Positions 24,400 to 39,000 of a stretch of DNA of 64,000 nt are shown here, one piece after another. The DNA lies in assembly GCA_009617715.1 (NCBI GenBank), contig VTFK01000043.1, positions 496,001 to 560,000 on the forward strand, written 5' to 3'. Origin of the DNA: Plectrocnemia conspersa. Its lineage: Eukaryota > Arthropoda > Insecta > Trichoptera > Polycentropodidae. The position numbers and the translations under genes were made by a program. A model generated the notes under the pieces. It saw only the letters and a list, made by a program, of their open reading frames with translations. It was not told the origin of the DNA and did no database searches. Numbering within the stretch: position 1 is the stretch's first letter; the number at the start of each line of letters is the position of its first letter.

Positions 24400-25609
24400 T
24401 GATTTGGCACATATATACAGCGTTGAACGGATGAGCAAGTCTCATGGTAGTTTTAAAGGGAAGTTTTTTAAAATTTGTCTAGTGATAAAATAATTTGATC
24501 ACTGGACACTCACATGAAAAGCTGGAAAAGGCACTACTCATACTCAAACGTATATGTACAATAAATACTTCGACATTCTTATAGCCAGACCCAAACAACC
24601 TCAATAAAATAAATAAATAAAAATGGAAAAAAATAAAGCAATAAATGCCGTGAAAAGAGTGCTTTAAGTAGGTTTGAATTCTTCGATTCGTTTGAAAGGA
24701 AACTTTTTGATTTAATATATTTACTTTACTGTAAATAATCTATATAAATCGTATGTATCTTCCAAGGTGTACATTGATCGTTTATGGTATTCAAAATAGC
24801 ACGTGTCCATCCGGTGAATGTCAACATTGACAGGCCAATGTCAACAATGGGCCAATAAGAAAATGTATATCTATAAACACCATGTAAACGTGCTGACCTC
24901 GAAGAGATATTGGTATACACAAACGCTATGAGCAAACAATGTCTATTTGCGTATAAACGAACGCGTAGTGTTGTATTGTGTGCTGGTCATCCAGGACCAG
25001 AATCGGCGATGGTCCGTGTTCTGCGTATGCATAGTTAGATACATATAAATGTATCATATTTACTATTCATTGAAATTATTAGAGCGTTTAAATATAACTA
25101 GGCTCTGGAGATACAATCCAAAAAATTGCTTCCCTTAAAGCTTGTTGGATGGGTCGGTGTAGTACGTGCGAATTGTGTGTATGATTTTGGAATTCTACGT
25201 AGCGGCAAAAATGCGACATTTTCACGTAATATTAAATGAGATACGTGAAATTTGCGTATACATATATATATTATAGGGCAAAATGAAAACGCTCTCATTC
25301 ATTGATAATTTTTGCGAGCGTGCGCAGTGTCGACAGGTACGGTGTGCATGCACGTTACTTTGTTATTAAAAAATACGAATAAATGTAAATTCAAAGTATA
25401 ATTGAAAAAAATATGTTCCTCTTAATAAAATACTAAAAAAAGCTTTGAATAATACATATAAATATACATTTTGTAATAATTAATAGTAAATAATAATTCC
25501 TAAAAGTTTGTATTTCTCACTGAAAACTAGAGATATGATTTTTACAGACGTTATACTACAAGTTTATATTTATTTTGTTGATTTATTTAGCTAATATAGC
25601 CATAACATA
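24400..25609. other. Intergenic, with moderate-GC patches
   Basis: A motif ending in CAACCTCAATAAAATAAATAAATAAA (24598-24623) looks like another retroelement 3' tail. The segment 24930-25340 has balanced composition with GCGAGCGTGCGCAGTGTCGAC near its end, but no frame or repeat partner is recognised. Confidence 0.35.
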
Positions 25610-26720
<1,111 letters not shown>

Positions 26721-26729
26721 GCATTTGAA

Positions 26730-27100
26730 TAGTCAGAATATAGTCAGGGCAGCCAAGAGCGAACATGAACTCTGGAAAAACAATGATTCCGGGCCTCATG
26801 GCAAAAATGGCATTTTATATCTTTTTTAACATCGTAATATAATTTCTTGAAAAAATAATAGGTACGATTTAACCCTTTTCTTTGCTATAAATAAATAATA
26901 AAATTGGCAACCGTTGCGACATATTTTCTGAAATTATATTTTATGTGAAATATTTTAATTAGGCAGTAAAAAATATTAAAAATATCTACTCATAATATTA
27001 ACTTAATTATTTCTTTGTTGCTTAGTGTAGCCGTAGTGAATTTCTAGTACAGTGCAAAAGCAATTAAATTGTGCTATCGCGGTGAAAACGCTTTTTATAA
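26730..27100. other. Non-coding stretch
   Basis: No feature recognised apart from a GC-moderate patch at 26745-26815. Confidence 0.35.
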
Positions 27101-27106
27101 CAGTAA

Positions 27107-27355
27107 AGTATCAAATAAAGCACACCTAAACCAAATTTTGCCAAATAGGAAAGCACAAAAAACAATTATCTTTTCTTAGAAGTCAAAAATCCACGTCAAA
27201 AGCAATAATACGTGCCGTCGCCGTCGCAGTGGGAACGCTCGGCGCCGACACGATTTTATTGCTTTTGCCGTGGATTATTGACTTATGAGAAGTGATAATT
27301 GTTTTTGCGTTCTCCTATTGACTAAAATTCAGTTTTAATGTACTTTTATCAGACT
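27107..27355. mobile_element. Foldback MITE
   Basis: Two arms of about 110-120 bases pair almost throughout: ACAATTATCTTTTCTTAGAAG answers CTTATGAGAAGTGATAATTGT, and CCACGTCAAAAGCAATAA answers TTATTGCTTTTGCCGTGG. The centre (27215-27250) is very GC-rich. The outer part (AGTATCAAATAAAGC with its weaker complement) is more diverged. There is no coding capacity. TATAA-like words flank both sides, but a target duplication is not certain. Confidence 0.75.
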
Positions 27356-27423
27356 TCTTATAATATAAGTACATAATACTTATATTTCTTAAATATAGTG
27401 TAATATTGTATTTTTAAATATAT

Positions 27424-27510
27424 ACTATGGAGCAATATGTGAGATACGATGTCTATCTATACTTATTATTCTACTCATTTTCTCCTAAGAGATGAATTGG
27501 CTTAGTTTGT
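27424..27510. repeat. Dispersed repeat, copy 2 (partner at 5651-5740)
   Basis: Starts ACTATGGAGCAATATGTGAG, as in the first copy, with scattered differences afterwards. Confidence 0.6.
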
Positions 27511-27659
27511 ATTTTCAATTTGATTTAATAAAAGTTTTAAAATTATGATTAGTTTTGGAAGTTGTTAAAAATATAATTAATTAGGTGTCATTAATTTAAA
27601 GACTGAGATTAGTCTGGTCTCTCGTTAGTTTTTTGTGGATATTGATTATGTTTATCCCA

Positions 27660-27740
27660 TTATAACACATTGGACTTACGCCTGTTATGTTGTAACGATT
27701 GCTTTAAAATAATAATTATTAAAAAAAATATAAGAATATA
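27660..27740 (+). repeat. Retroelement 3' end, copy c
   Basis: Reads CATTGGACTTACGCCTGTTA, then TTGTAACGATTGC, then an A/T tail with AATAATAATTATT. It is closest to the minus-strand copy at 14377-14445. Confidence 0.5.
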
Positions 27741-27808
27741 TATGTATATTCGTAATAGTAGATTGATAACTGTAAAATTTAGCACCGTCGCTATTCTATG
27801 GAGTATAT

Positions 27809-28015
27809 CAGGGCTCGGTAACCTATAACCTGCGGGTCACCAAGTGACCCGTTTGATGATTTGAAGTGACCCATTTCTGTTCTGCAAATATCATTTTTTT
27901 AACGTGTTACGATGTCACCACTAGACCACATATATGGTTGCTAGGACCAAAAATATTCACTGACCCGAATAGTCCTTTTAATAGTCCCGCAGCCAAAAAA
28001 TGTTGCCGAGGCCTG
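27809..28015. mobile_element. hAT MITE, 207 bp, with 8-bp target duplication
   Basis: The ends are inverted repeats: CAGGGCTCGGTAACC on the left and, on the complement, CAGGCCTCGGCAACA on the right. The 8-mer GAGTATAT is perfectly duplicated at 27801-27808 and 28016-28023. The inside includes GCGGGTCACCAAGTGACCCG, itself a small palindrome, and no transposase. The intact duplication indicates a fairly recent insertion. Mobilisation would need a hAT transposase from elsewhere. Confidence 0.9.
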
Positions 28016-28754
28016 GAGTATATACTCCGGGGATGTGCATTATACGGTTTCAATGCAAGTGCTTTAAAACTGTAAAATCCAAGAGATGCAAGTAAATTAG
28101 TTTTATGAAATATTCTTAGCAACTCATTTAAAATTAATTTCGTTATAACGATTACGGGTGGTCCTGACATTAAAATAGCTTTTGAATAAATAATTCTTAA
28201 AGTTGAAAAAACGCATAAACTTAAATAACGCTCCGTTAAGAGTTTCTAATTTAACGTAGATTTATTCGTAGATATCTTAGTATATATAGATACTTTATGA
28301 ATATATAAATAACAATTGTAGTATTGATTGAATAACACTCCTATCAAACATATAGTTTTTATTCTTTGTCTCTGATACATATTTTTTTCACAATAATCTA
28401 CAATGAATAGTTGCAAAAATATTTTTTGTGGTAATTAATGTAAATAATATACCTGTAGTGATACGTTTACTTGACTTAGTCGCTAAGAAAACTGTTTTTA
28501 GTTTTTTCAAGTTAAGGTTAAGTTTTATATATTGCAATTATCAGAAATTAATTAAATTGTTAGAGTTTTATTTATTATTTATAGTATTTCTACATTAGTA
28601 CATAGTATATAGTTGACGAAATAGATTTCCTGATTAAAGAAATTATACTTCTTGCAGCACGTTTATTTTATTGAATGGCAAAGATAATGGACAAAAACGT
28701 TTTAGTTATAAGTCTTTAAATTAGCTCCTTCTTAGAAAATTTTCAATACTTAAT

Positions 28755-28925
28755 ATGTACGACAAAACTCGATTAAAATAAACCATCACAATATTCATCC
28801 GTGAGCTTATGTAAATCTAGGCTATCCAAATCTGTGATAATCGATCGGAATTAAAATTATATAATAATTACTAATTCCGAGTCATTAACATTAGCAGCCG
28901 CTTTAACCCCACCATGTTTAGAAAA
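28755..28925 (-). repeat. SINE-like element, copy
   Basis: The body (complement of GTACGACAAAACTCGATTAAAA...CATCCGTGAG) matches 31630-31740 in word order (GTACGAC, ATTYATCCGTGA, CTGTGA..ATCG). The outer end near 28880-28920 has a tRNA-like look (GTTAAAGCGGCTGCTAATG on the minus strand). Confidence 0.5.
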
Positions 28926-31615
28926 AATAGTTTGTGATGAGTAGAAAATTAGGTTATCTGCAGTGACTTGTTATAAAACATATTTTTGATAGGATTTTGT
29001 ATGAACAATGTAATGTGTTGAGAAAAAGATCAGTCTTTTTCAGAGACTTATCTGACATTGGGATCAATATACATGTTGTTTCTAAATCATGTTGATAATA
29101 TAGAAGAATAAGAGGTTGCTCTAAATATATTAAAATTAAACTAAAGCATTTCCAGATATAAAATATGGTATTGGGACGAAAGGCGACATATAATACAGTA
29201 CAAATTATTGTATATAGCTTCTAGAGGCCGCATATTTATTATAATTAATATTTTAATATTATGTATAAAATGTTATAAAAATATTTTGTTATTCTGCACA
29301 TTTTATCCATTATGTATTAAATTAAAAACACTCGGGTATCGTATTTTTTTTCAGAAAACGGTACAGGTACGATAAATTTACAAATTTTTGACATTCCGAG
29401 TTATCAGTCTAGTGTTATTAATTTATTGAAATAGATAATCATCGCAGTTGTTTCTGGATGTTTAAAGGCCAAGCTTCATTATTGATTCAAAGTCCTTCAG
29501 AACGTCGACTGAATAAGCTTACAATTTATTCATATTTGTACTTGGAGGAAAATTGTGCCCAACGTTAAATTTTCTACCGGTTGACATTTAATATTGACTA
29601 ATGACTGACGTTTCGCACAAGTTTCTTCGTTTCGAAGGGAGGAAAAAATACGTACAAGGAATGTTATAATCTGACCAAGCTCAAAGATAATGTAAAACAA
29701 AGAAGTGCCTCTGTTAAGTGAAATGAACAAAAAAAATCAACGAAATTTTTTGACATGAAAGTGAAACTATGTATATCTTACCCTCCTTGTAAAAATATCT
29801 AGGAATATTATAATGTCGCTTAAATGTATTTTTCTAATTTTTATTAAAACAAAATATTTTTTTATCTCTCGCATAGGCTGTATTACATTCGCTAAAAAAA
29901 GTGTTACACTTTAATTTTTGATGAAAAATTGTCAAAAAAAATTGTATCCTCGATTATGCAAAACTATTGTTTGAAAAAGCACACAAAAGTTAGTCTAGTG
30001 GATAATATAACTCATTTCCATGTTACTAAATCACTGTTTCATACATAAGTATGTCTTATATGTATATGATTCTTTGTACATACACATATATATTAAATAT
30101 TTTTTTTAATATTGCGAGAAATTTAAACTAGCATATAGACATAATAGTACTTGATTTACTCTATAAAATAGCGTTCCCAAGCGTCATATTTTATCGAATG
30201 TAAATATTATTATCTATGTCATGATTTGTTATCTGCAATATTTGAGCTTACAAATTGAAACTGGAACGCACTTAACCTTATTTTGATAATGAGCACAGTA
30301 GACACCTTTGTGTGCTATAATCATCATAATTGAAATAAAATATCATAATTAAAGGTTAGCTAATATCAGCCCTTTTCTCTTTATATTTAAGTATAATATT
30401 AAAACACTGCAATTCTTAAGGGTAATACTCAAATTACTTATATATTTTTCCATTTCTCGGCAATTCTTTGGCGATTTTTCCTAAAACTTGCAACTCTCGG
30501 GTCTTATTCTTTCGACTTCTATTCAAAATAAAGTGTATATATTTATTCATATAATATTGAATTTTACATAATGAACATTATTTGCACTCCATTGACCTGA
30601 AACATCAGACGTGTAATGAATTGTATTTATAGTAACCGTGTGTTGAACATACGTATGGGTATAATGTGTTATTTTTCTCTACATTAATAAGGGTAATTTT
30701 CGGTGCCGCCAAATGAATAAGAATGTGTCTTTCATTCAATACAATAATGTGAAAGCTTAACCTAATTTCATCTCTTGGAAAAAGTTTTTGAGAAAATCAA
30801 TGAAGCCAGGAAAAAGCTATATTTATTCATTAATTTGTTTACCATAAAACAAGTTTTTCTATATTTAGGGGACCCCTACATCCATTGGTCTTGGCATATA
30901 TATGTTACGGTCTAAATCTATTCATAGAATATAAGTCTTCTGTAGACACTTTTGTTGGATTTTGCATTAGTTTTATTGTTATGAATATTGTCAAAACACA
31001 AATTGAGTTATACGTAATAATAAAATATCCACATATTGACTAAGAAAAATAATAGGAAAAAGCGATTGTAAATGCGATTGACAGGCATTTTAAACTATAT
31101 AAGATAATAGATTTTATCTTAGATATTTAATTAAAAATATAAATAAAATATTTTATCTAGAAAAAAAAACAATAACTAAAACTATAAATTGTTGTAAAAA
31201 TCATATTATTTTTTAGTTCAAAATATTAGTATTATTTTTACAAAAATTTCATAGAAGTGAAGTAGATAGCATCGAAAATAGTGTATTTTAGTTTAATTAT
31301 GACGGAAGATTAAATAATATATTTTTTTGATCTGATTCTTAAGTGCGTTTCCTGAATTTTTGTGCATGCACAAAAGTTACCGCTTTTATAAAGAGGTGAT
31401 AAATTGTGTATAAATAATTATAAACGATTTGCAGTGTTGTCAGCTCCCGCTAAAATTTTCGAAATAAGCATCTATAGATACGTCTTCAATCACCTTCGGT
31501 AATTTTTTGGACTAACAGTTACTAACCATTTGTTTTTTACCAAAACGGTGACAATATCTTTTGTTGCGGGAATTTAAGTAGACGTCATGGGTTATGAGCT
31601 GAAGGAGTTCAACAT
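28926..31615. other. AT-rich non-coding stretch
   Basis: No exon, RNA gene or repeat boundary recognised. Confidence 0.4.
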
Positions 31616-31619
31616 TAGA

Positions 31620-31830
31620 GATTTTTTATATCTAATATGTACGACGTAGCTAGATTTGAATTAACTATCTCGATATTTATCCGTGAAATTAGAAAATTTA
31701 AGAAAAATCTAACCTGTGACGATCAGAATTACACGATAGAAATTAAAAAAACACAAAGGTGTATAAAGGATTTGATCTTAGATCTTTCAGGCACTGGTCT
31801 TTGACTATCCTACTGGTCTATACATGCAGT
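31620..31830 (-). repeat. SINE-like element with tRNA-related head, copy
   Basis: On the minus strand a head at about 31820-31770 carries an A-box-like TAGGATAGTCAAAGACC and a B-box-like AGATCAAATCC. The body then runs down to GTACGTCGTACATATT, homologous to 28755-28870. This gives a pol III-type SINE layout. Confidence 0.55.
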
Positions 31831-34800
31831 GAGTAACAAAAAACTGTCTTGATCGACAATATTTGTAGCAAATAATTAATTCTGCTAGTAAGAATTTTTA
31901 TAAAAATAATATTTTTCATTGGGCCATTATTCATCATTAAAACTTCAGTGTGTGTTATTTCAATCTTCTTGAAATTTTCTTTAAAACGAAAAAAATCAAA
32001 GCACTTTTAAGAGAATATTTTTTCTTCAACAGGTTTCTACATACGGTAGTCCAGAAGCCTGTATTTATAATTGTATTTTGATTCTGAATCTAATGGTTTA
32101 TTTTTTGTTCTATTTCCTCCTTCCTTTTCAATATTCGTTATTTTGCAGCTGGTATACACATTAATTTTCTATATTTTAGTATACTGGAATGCATTCCCTA
32201 TTGGATATAAACATCACTGCAACACTGTTTATATATCATAAATATATTTATCATATTCTTCATCAACGCATGAAAGCTCATTTTATCTAAAATGATGAAC
32301 ATATTTTACTGCCTTCTTTTAACCTCCTCAATGTGAACAACTTGAAAAGACATCAGAAAAGGACTAAGCTGTACAATCTCTAATAGTAAATTAACTCCAT
32401 TAGTGATTGTATAGTGTAGAACAAAAGCTTTTGGACGCTAATAGGTGAACATAATGTTTAAGATAAATAAAGTGAATGCACCCTTATCTTTCTATCCCCA
32501 TTTGCATATACAAATAAAAAACACACATCGCATTAATTTCTTTTCTAGCCTAAATATGTATGCTTTCACGGCAAAAATCAAAACCTAATTAACATGTATA
32601 AACGTTTATAAATTATTGATAAATACATTAAAAAATTCGACAGTACAAATTTGTGCATTATATGAATATTGAAACAGAACATGTATGATTATTAAAATAT
32701 TATGATGTAAAAATATTAGAGTTGTTTCGTTCGTAGAATCTGGACTTTGTATGGTGGCATTTGTGTCGATGAGCTCCACTGATTGCGAGTTAAAACCCTA
32801 ACTTTAGTTCATTTTTAAGTCTGAAATGAAATGACAGTCGAAGTAAAAGTCCCAAACTCAAGTGATTTTTCTATGGGGTCGTTACGGTTTATTATCAAGG
32901 AAGTGAAACGAGATCAACAGTCATTCTCTTTCTCGATATCTTGACCAATCCAAATGATTTTGTTTGGTGCTCGAATTTATGTATTATTTATTATCTTTCT
33001 AAGTGATTTTTCTTTTTCAGTGTTACAGCTTACATTTGATCAGAGAAATAATAATTATATTCCCTGATTCGTCGTCTAACAATTGACGATTAGTTGCGAG
33101 ACTGAAAACTCTGCTTTTATTTTCTTAATATTGCATTACGCTTTTCTAGCTGTTATAGTTGTTGTATAAATCAAGCAACAGTGGAATTTGTTAATTATTG
33201 TAAAAATGATAATGCTAGCATTAAATTGCTGTAGATTTATTTTGTTATTTTTGCCGTTTATAATAAATCCTGTTCTAGCATTCAATGTCCTTCGATTTTT
33301 TTGGACTGGTAGCTAAAACGCTGCATTATAGAATTAAAAAAGCCTAAGACTTTGGGTGATACTGAAATATTAAAAGTAATTCTTATTTGAACTATTCTCA
33401 TATACACAATATCTTAAAAAATATTGTGAATATTTCATAAAAAAGATCTTTAAATTGCTACAAATATAAACGTATACAAATAGTTTATTTTATTACCTAA
33501 TAACTCGGGCTGAGTACAATTTATGATTCATAAAGAAAACAAATTATATTTCAATTAGTCTAACGAGCATACTCGACAGCTCACTTTTATACCGTTACTA
33601 TGTCAACATTTGTTTTAATGCTATATTTAATATAGAAATATACACATATAATAGTAATAAAGTGAATAAGAACTATTATACAAATTTGATTATATTCATT
33701 AAACACATGTCACATTTTCATGTTGTTTTAAAGCTGCTTGATTAAATATTGATTTTAATCAATGAATTAAACTTATAAACACAAACTCTCACCTATTATT
33801 AATTATTTATATATTTTTATTGCTCTCAAAAGCAACGTCAATCAAAACAAAAACGCTTTGTTTTTGTTGTTAAAGGATCGATTTTCTTTACTTTTGCATT
33901 TCGTCGAGAGCTTTTATTTACGTTCTACAAAGAAATAATGTATAAATCATTAAAAATTCACAATAATTGACGAATCAGATTCCAGGGCCATATATTTATA
34001 GTATATAGAGAAAGCTCCCAGATTTTAAAGGCACGCTAACTTATTAATTATTCAGGCAAATAATTAAGAATGATATCTGTTTCTTATAGGTAAAATTTTC
34101 CAATATTAAATAATTAGTATTTAATACTATTCATACATACGTAGGTGTATGTGTGAATTACATAAATAATTAACTCTTTTACTGATATGTAAAAGGACTG
34201 CAAATAAAAATTCTGAATTTTTTTGTGTCAAGAAATATTTCCTAAGGCTATTTATATAAGCAAAATATAAAAGACCGCTAACCTAGTTATGTTTTTTCAT
34301 CTTATAAAATAATAATTAAAATCTATATTCAAACAATGTTTGGGGAGGTTTTATATTTTGATAGACCCTGGGTTTGGCCTATTTATTATTTACTCAAGCT
34401 TTTATTTGTGTACTGTATATACATTTGTATATATCTATGTATATACATTATGTATACAAAACATTAATATATTAGGTAAACATAATAATATCAAATTAAA
34501 TACATAATCAAATTCATAATTGAAACTAAATAAACCTAACTATAGAAAAAAAATTTTAATGTTTATATATATATTAAAAAGTTTATAGTAATACATATTA
34601 CAACATATAAAATAAATAAATAAATTAAATGCCGCAAGATAAACTTATTTTTTGACTTGACAATTCCTCAAAGGGAAACACGTGACTCGGTCCTTGGTTA
34701 TCTCCGTGGTTACGAAACGAGCAAAAACTTGTGAATAACATTTCATGTTTCGCATTAGACATTCTTCTATCGCTAGACGTGCTTTGAAAAATAAAAATAA

Positions 34801-35590
34801 TCCATATACCAGTATGGTTATACGTATATATGAGCTTGTATCTATAAATTATATTATAAATCAGGTAATTGAAAACCAATATTAGATATAATAATTCGAT
34901 TATCGTTAGTTTTTACTTAAATATGTTGCGAAAATACCTAACAATCAATTGCATTTTAGTACGTGTGCCGAAAGTGCAACAGGTGCCGAAACATGGCGCT
35001 CTAAAATGTAAAAAAAAAGCTTTATAAAAAAAAATTTATGCATATAATAAAGTTGTGTGATAAAGATCAACAAAAATATATGTACAAAAATCTACAAAAG
35101 TACAAGCTATTTTTAGTTCGTAACAGAAAAAACATTGCATTATTTTTCAATGAAAAATGTTTTTATTTTTAAAAAACATACATTTCGCGCAAATTTTTCT
35201 AATAAGTTTTTTATTATTGAGACTTATTTATTACTAATATTTAACACCTATTTACGAAATAAAACAGTCTTAAATTCTCCTTTAGCAAGCGCAATATTAT
35301 TACTATATGAAGTATTCGATGAGATATCTTTCCATTTTTATATAATGATTTTACAGATTCCAAATCAAATTTTTTTTTTTTTATAGTTATAGAATATTTA
35401 TTTATTTTTCTTTAATATAAATTTAAAAAAATTAATATTAAGTGCAGCATTAGCTGTTTATATGTATTATTATATAGCTAATTTTATTTTCATTAAAAAA
35501 TATGTTTCCAATAGCAAGAAATAGTAAAAATAATAATTTTAATATATAAAGGACACATGATTTATATTAAGAAAATAAAGATCAGATACA
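31831..35590. other. AT-rich non-coding stretch
   Basis: No gene recognised. The patch 34640-34770 is GC-moderate (ACACGTGACTCGG, a CACGTG E-box, near 34680) and overlaps an 84-residue minus ORF without motifs; a regulatory element or a decayed exon is possible. Confidence 0.35.
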
Positions 35591-35609
35591 TATGTATAAT
35601 ACATAAAGA

Positions 35610-36010
35610 AAATACACTAGTATGAGGTAAACACCATACACGCTCAACGTCTGTCTGTCATTTTTCCGCGCATTTAGTTTGATCTGATCTCCCGTTTGGA
35701 CATGTATCCAGCGTCGGGTAGACAGACAGAGAGCGAGAGGTAGATGAAAAATTAAATGGATACTTGTTGTTCTGGGGTGTGAGGCGGGGTGGGAGAATGG
35801 AAGGGACTCGCCTACTTGTGTTGCCATGAATACACTCAGGTAATCCGCACTCGGTGTTGCCATGGCTGCTCAATAACGACGGCTCCTTTCGCCAATTGAT
35901 TAAAACGAAATCGGATATGGTGTTTTCCGTTAGATTTACCGCGCACTGTTTACAAATTTCGGGTATTGCTTTAAAATCGCGGTTGTTCCTCCGATTGTTC
36001 TAGGTAGAAC
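35610..36010. promoter_or_regulatory. GC-richer island, possible promoter / 5' untranslated exon
   Basis: The block from about 35640 to 36000 has near-balanced composition, a GAGAG tract (AGACAGACAGAGAGCGAGAG near 35720) and a donor-like CAG|GTAATC at 35840. It lies 5.5 kb upstream of the acceptor that precedes the signal-peptide exon at 41383, so it could be the promoter and leader exon of that gene. That link is inference. The overlapping minus-strand ORFs show no protein motif. Confidence 0.25.
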
Positions 36011-39000
36011 GATAAACAATCAAATATCAAAACAACGGTGCACGACGTACCAGTAATATAATATTCATAGTGTGAACAGTAAGCATAATATTATTTTCTA
36101 TATGATCATATTTAGCCATTATTTGGTATCTGCAATCATGAATAACCTTTCTTTATTATTTCAATATCTTCAACTGGTAATATATGAAACGTTTCTTGCC
36201 AATTTACGCAAAGTGGGCGCACGAGATATATCAAAAGGCTATTATACGAAAAGTAATGCTCGTTTTACCATGCTCGAATTTAATCAGAACGGCAGTGAGC
36301 TCGAATCACATATGAACTCTCTGTATTTTTATATAATGTCTGAAAGCAGGGGTGAACTGGCAGCATAAGATGAGGCAACATTTTTCAATTCAGAAATTTT
36401 CAGCTAAGAAATTAGAGCAAATCCAATATTCTGTTAAAATAATATATGAGTACAAGTAGTCGTATAAGATTCAGAGCTACTTTTTTTTCCGAGGCTAGAC
36501 TCAACCTCCTACCTGAGTTGTCATGAGAGATAGTGGCGCTCGAATAAATATGCCTTTGCTTTGCCAAATGGGTGATCGTCGGTTGGCAATAAGACAAGCG
36601 AGGACTATTTTTTGCATTCAGCACAAGCTCTGAAAAAGTACAAGTAAATGCAAATACAAACCTTAGCACAATACAAGTACTATCCCAAGCACAAATACTT
36701 GCACGAGCACATTAGTCTCCAGCATTACTGATTAATGTATTGATACGGATTGTGGATATCGATATATGTATTTATGTGGCGTTAAACACGAACTGAAAAC
36801 ATCCTCTCATTCCTTCTATGCTGCTTATGTGGTATTAAAGAAATATTGTATTACAGCTCTGGCGAATTACAGATGGGTGCTAGTGGCCAACCCACGAAAT
36901 ATGTTCATGCTATAAATGTAAAACTGCCAGATAGCTACTATCGGCGATCAAAAGCGGTGAAAATAGCAATAGTCCTATAGCAACCTCACAGATGACCATG
37001 TTTGAAAGGGTCATTGTCTCAAACCATTAATTACTGTGACGAAAAACGACAATTTAATAACAATGGGGACAAATAACATACATGGTTTGAGTTTATTAAA
37101 ATATTCTCTTTTCTCGAAAACAATGTTGATTTAAGTAAAAATATGTATACTGAAAAATAAGTAAAATAGCGTTTCTCTTAAATTTAATATTGCTTTTTTG
37201 TAAAATACAACTATTTTTTAATTCTTCTTCAGTACGTTTTATAATATTCTTGCACGTGGATTACATAATTTTAATAAAACTGATTAAAATAATTCTTCAT
37301 GTATAATTTGAGCAAACATTTATTTTACATTAACTTCTACTTCGGGTAGATTTATGTAATATTAATTAATAATGTAAAATATTTAACTAAACCGTTATTG
37401 TTTTATAGAAATTATTCCGATGCACATATTGAATACATTTATAGAATTATTTACGTGGAAGACTCATGTCTTAAAATCGTACTAGACTAAAAATTATGAG
37501 ACGATTTATAAGAGTAATTATATAAATTTACTTAAAAAAGTTGTACTTGAAAAAATGTTTATTCGTATAACACTAGTTAATCAATTGCGCAACATGTTAT
37601 GGTTATATTTTATATAATCACAAAAATATAATATTTATTATACGCCCAATAAATTACTACATTTGAGTGAATATAATTACGAAATTTGAATAAATAGTTA
37701 TGCTGATGACAACCCATAAAAATATAGCAATTTTATAGGTTGTCATCAGCTGCTTATTACTTAATAAATCAAAGCGTTAATCCTAGTCATAAAAAATATA
37801 AGAATATAATTTTTCAATTACTAATATCATATAAATAATATATAAATATGTACTTTAAGATGCAAAATAAATATGTACATAAATTCAAGAGATTTAAAGA
37901 CATTATATATGTATTTAAGTTTACCTTTAAGGCTTTACCTACGATTTTATCTTTGTACATGAACTACATTAAACGACGACAAAACATAATATCGTAGTCG
38001 CCTCCATGTCATTGGAAAAATGTCAAAATGTCAATCAATAAATAAAAAAAATACATCTCGATGGCAATTCGATATTATTAAAAGCTTAGACGGTTATGTA
38101 TGTATATTTTCATATATTAAAGCAAGTTATAATAATGAACGATTTAAAAAGCTAATATTGGATATTGCAATAAAAATCGAAAAGAGTAATAAATATTTTT
38201 TTCTTAGATGTGCGATCGATATTTATATCTATTTTCACAATCGCATTATAAAAATTCATATGAAAATTATATAAAATTAGGCTATGGGTAACATTTCACT
38301 ACCAGCAATTTTTTTTGTTGCGATTTTTAACCATCCATCATAATCAATTACAATCATACAATATTTTAATTTATTATCTAAAGAGAGTAATATTAAGATA
38401 TACTATAACATTACAATTGGAGCATTATTCATATATAAAGGATCTTTATAAAAATAAATATTGATTAGAGTATAAATTTAAATATTTAAAGCTAATGATT
38501 AGCCCTCGTAAAAATATTTCAAATACTACTGTAAAAAATACTTTTTAATGAGATATTTTACACGATATTTTTCGTTTATCGTGATCAGTAGTAACGAATT
38601 TGCTCTATTTTGCCAATTTTGTGACAAAAATCTCGATGTAAGCAATCAAGTAGATGTCATCTATACTAATTTTGAGAACACTTTTAATGAAGCATGCTTA
38701 AACTATAGAAAACTATGATTAAATCTTTTAATCGTATTTTTCAGATCATCGTCAATAAATTCAATATGGGCTACACAATTCCTTTGAATACATTATCACG
38801 TCAGGAATACTTCAAAGTTCTCATTTTGGTCCATTATTGTTTGATAATTTGATGATAATTACGTTGATAACGTTTTTTAAATACTATTGTGCTATTAAAG
38901 AGCTAATTATACGACTTTTTAAAGTATAATATGAAAAGTTAATTGTATTTGTATTGATTGCTTTTGTCTTAGGATTTTTTTGTTTGTATAAAGCATAATT

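Noticed and set aside
35582..35873. Two overlapping minus-strand ORFs of 71-93 residues
   Set aside because: They are different frames of the same GC-balanced block, with no recognisable motif; a regulatory or untranslated region fits better.
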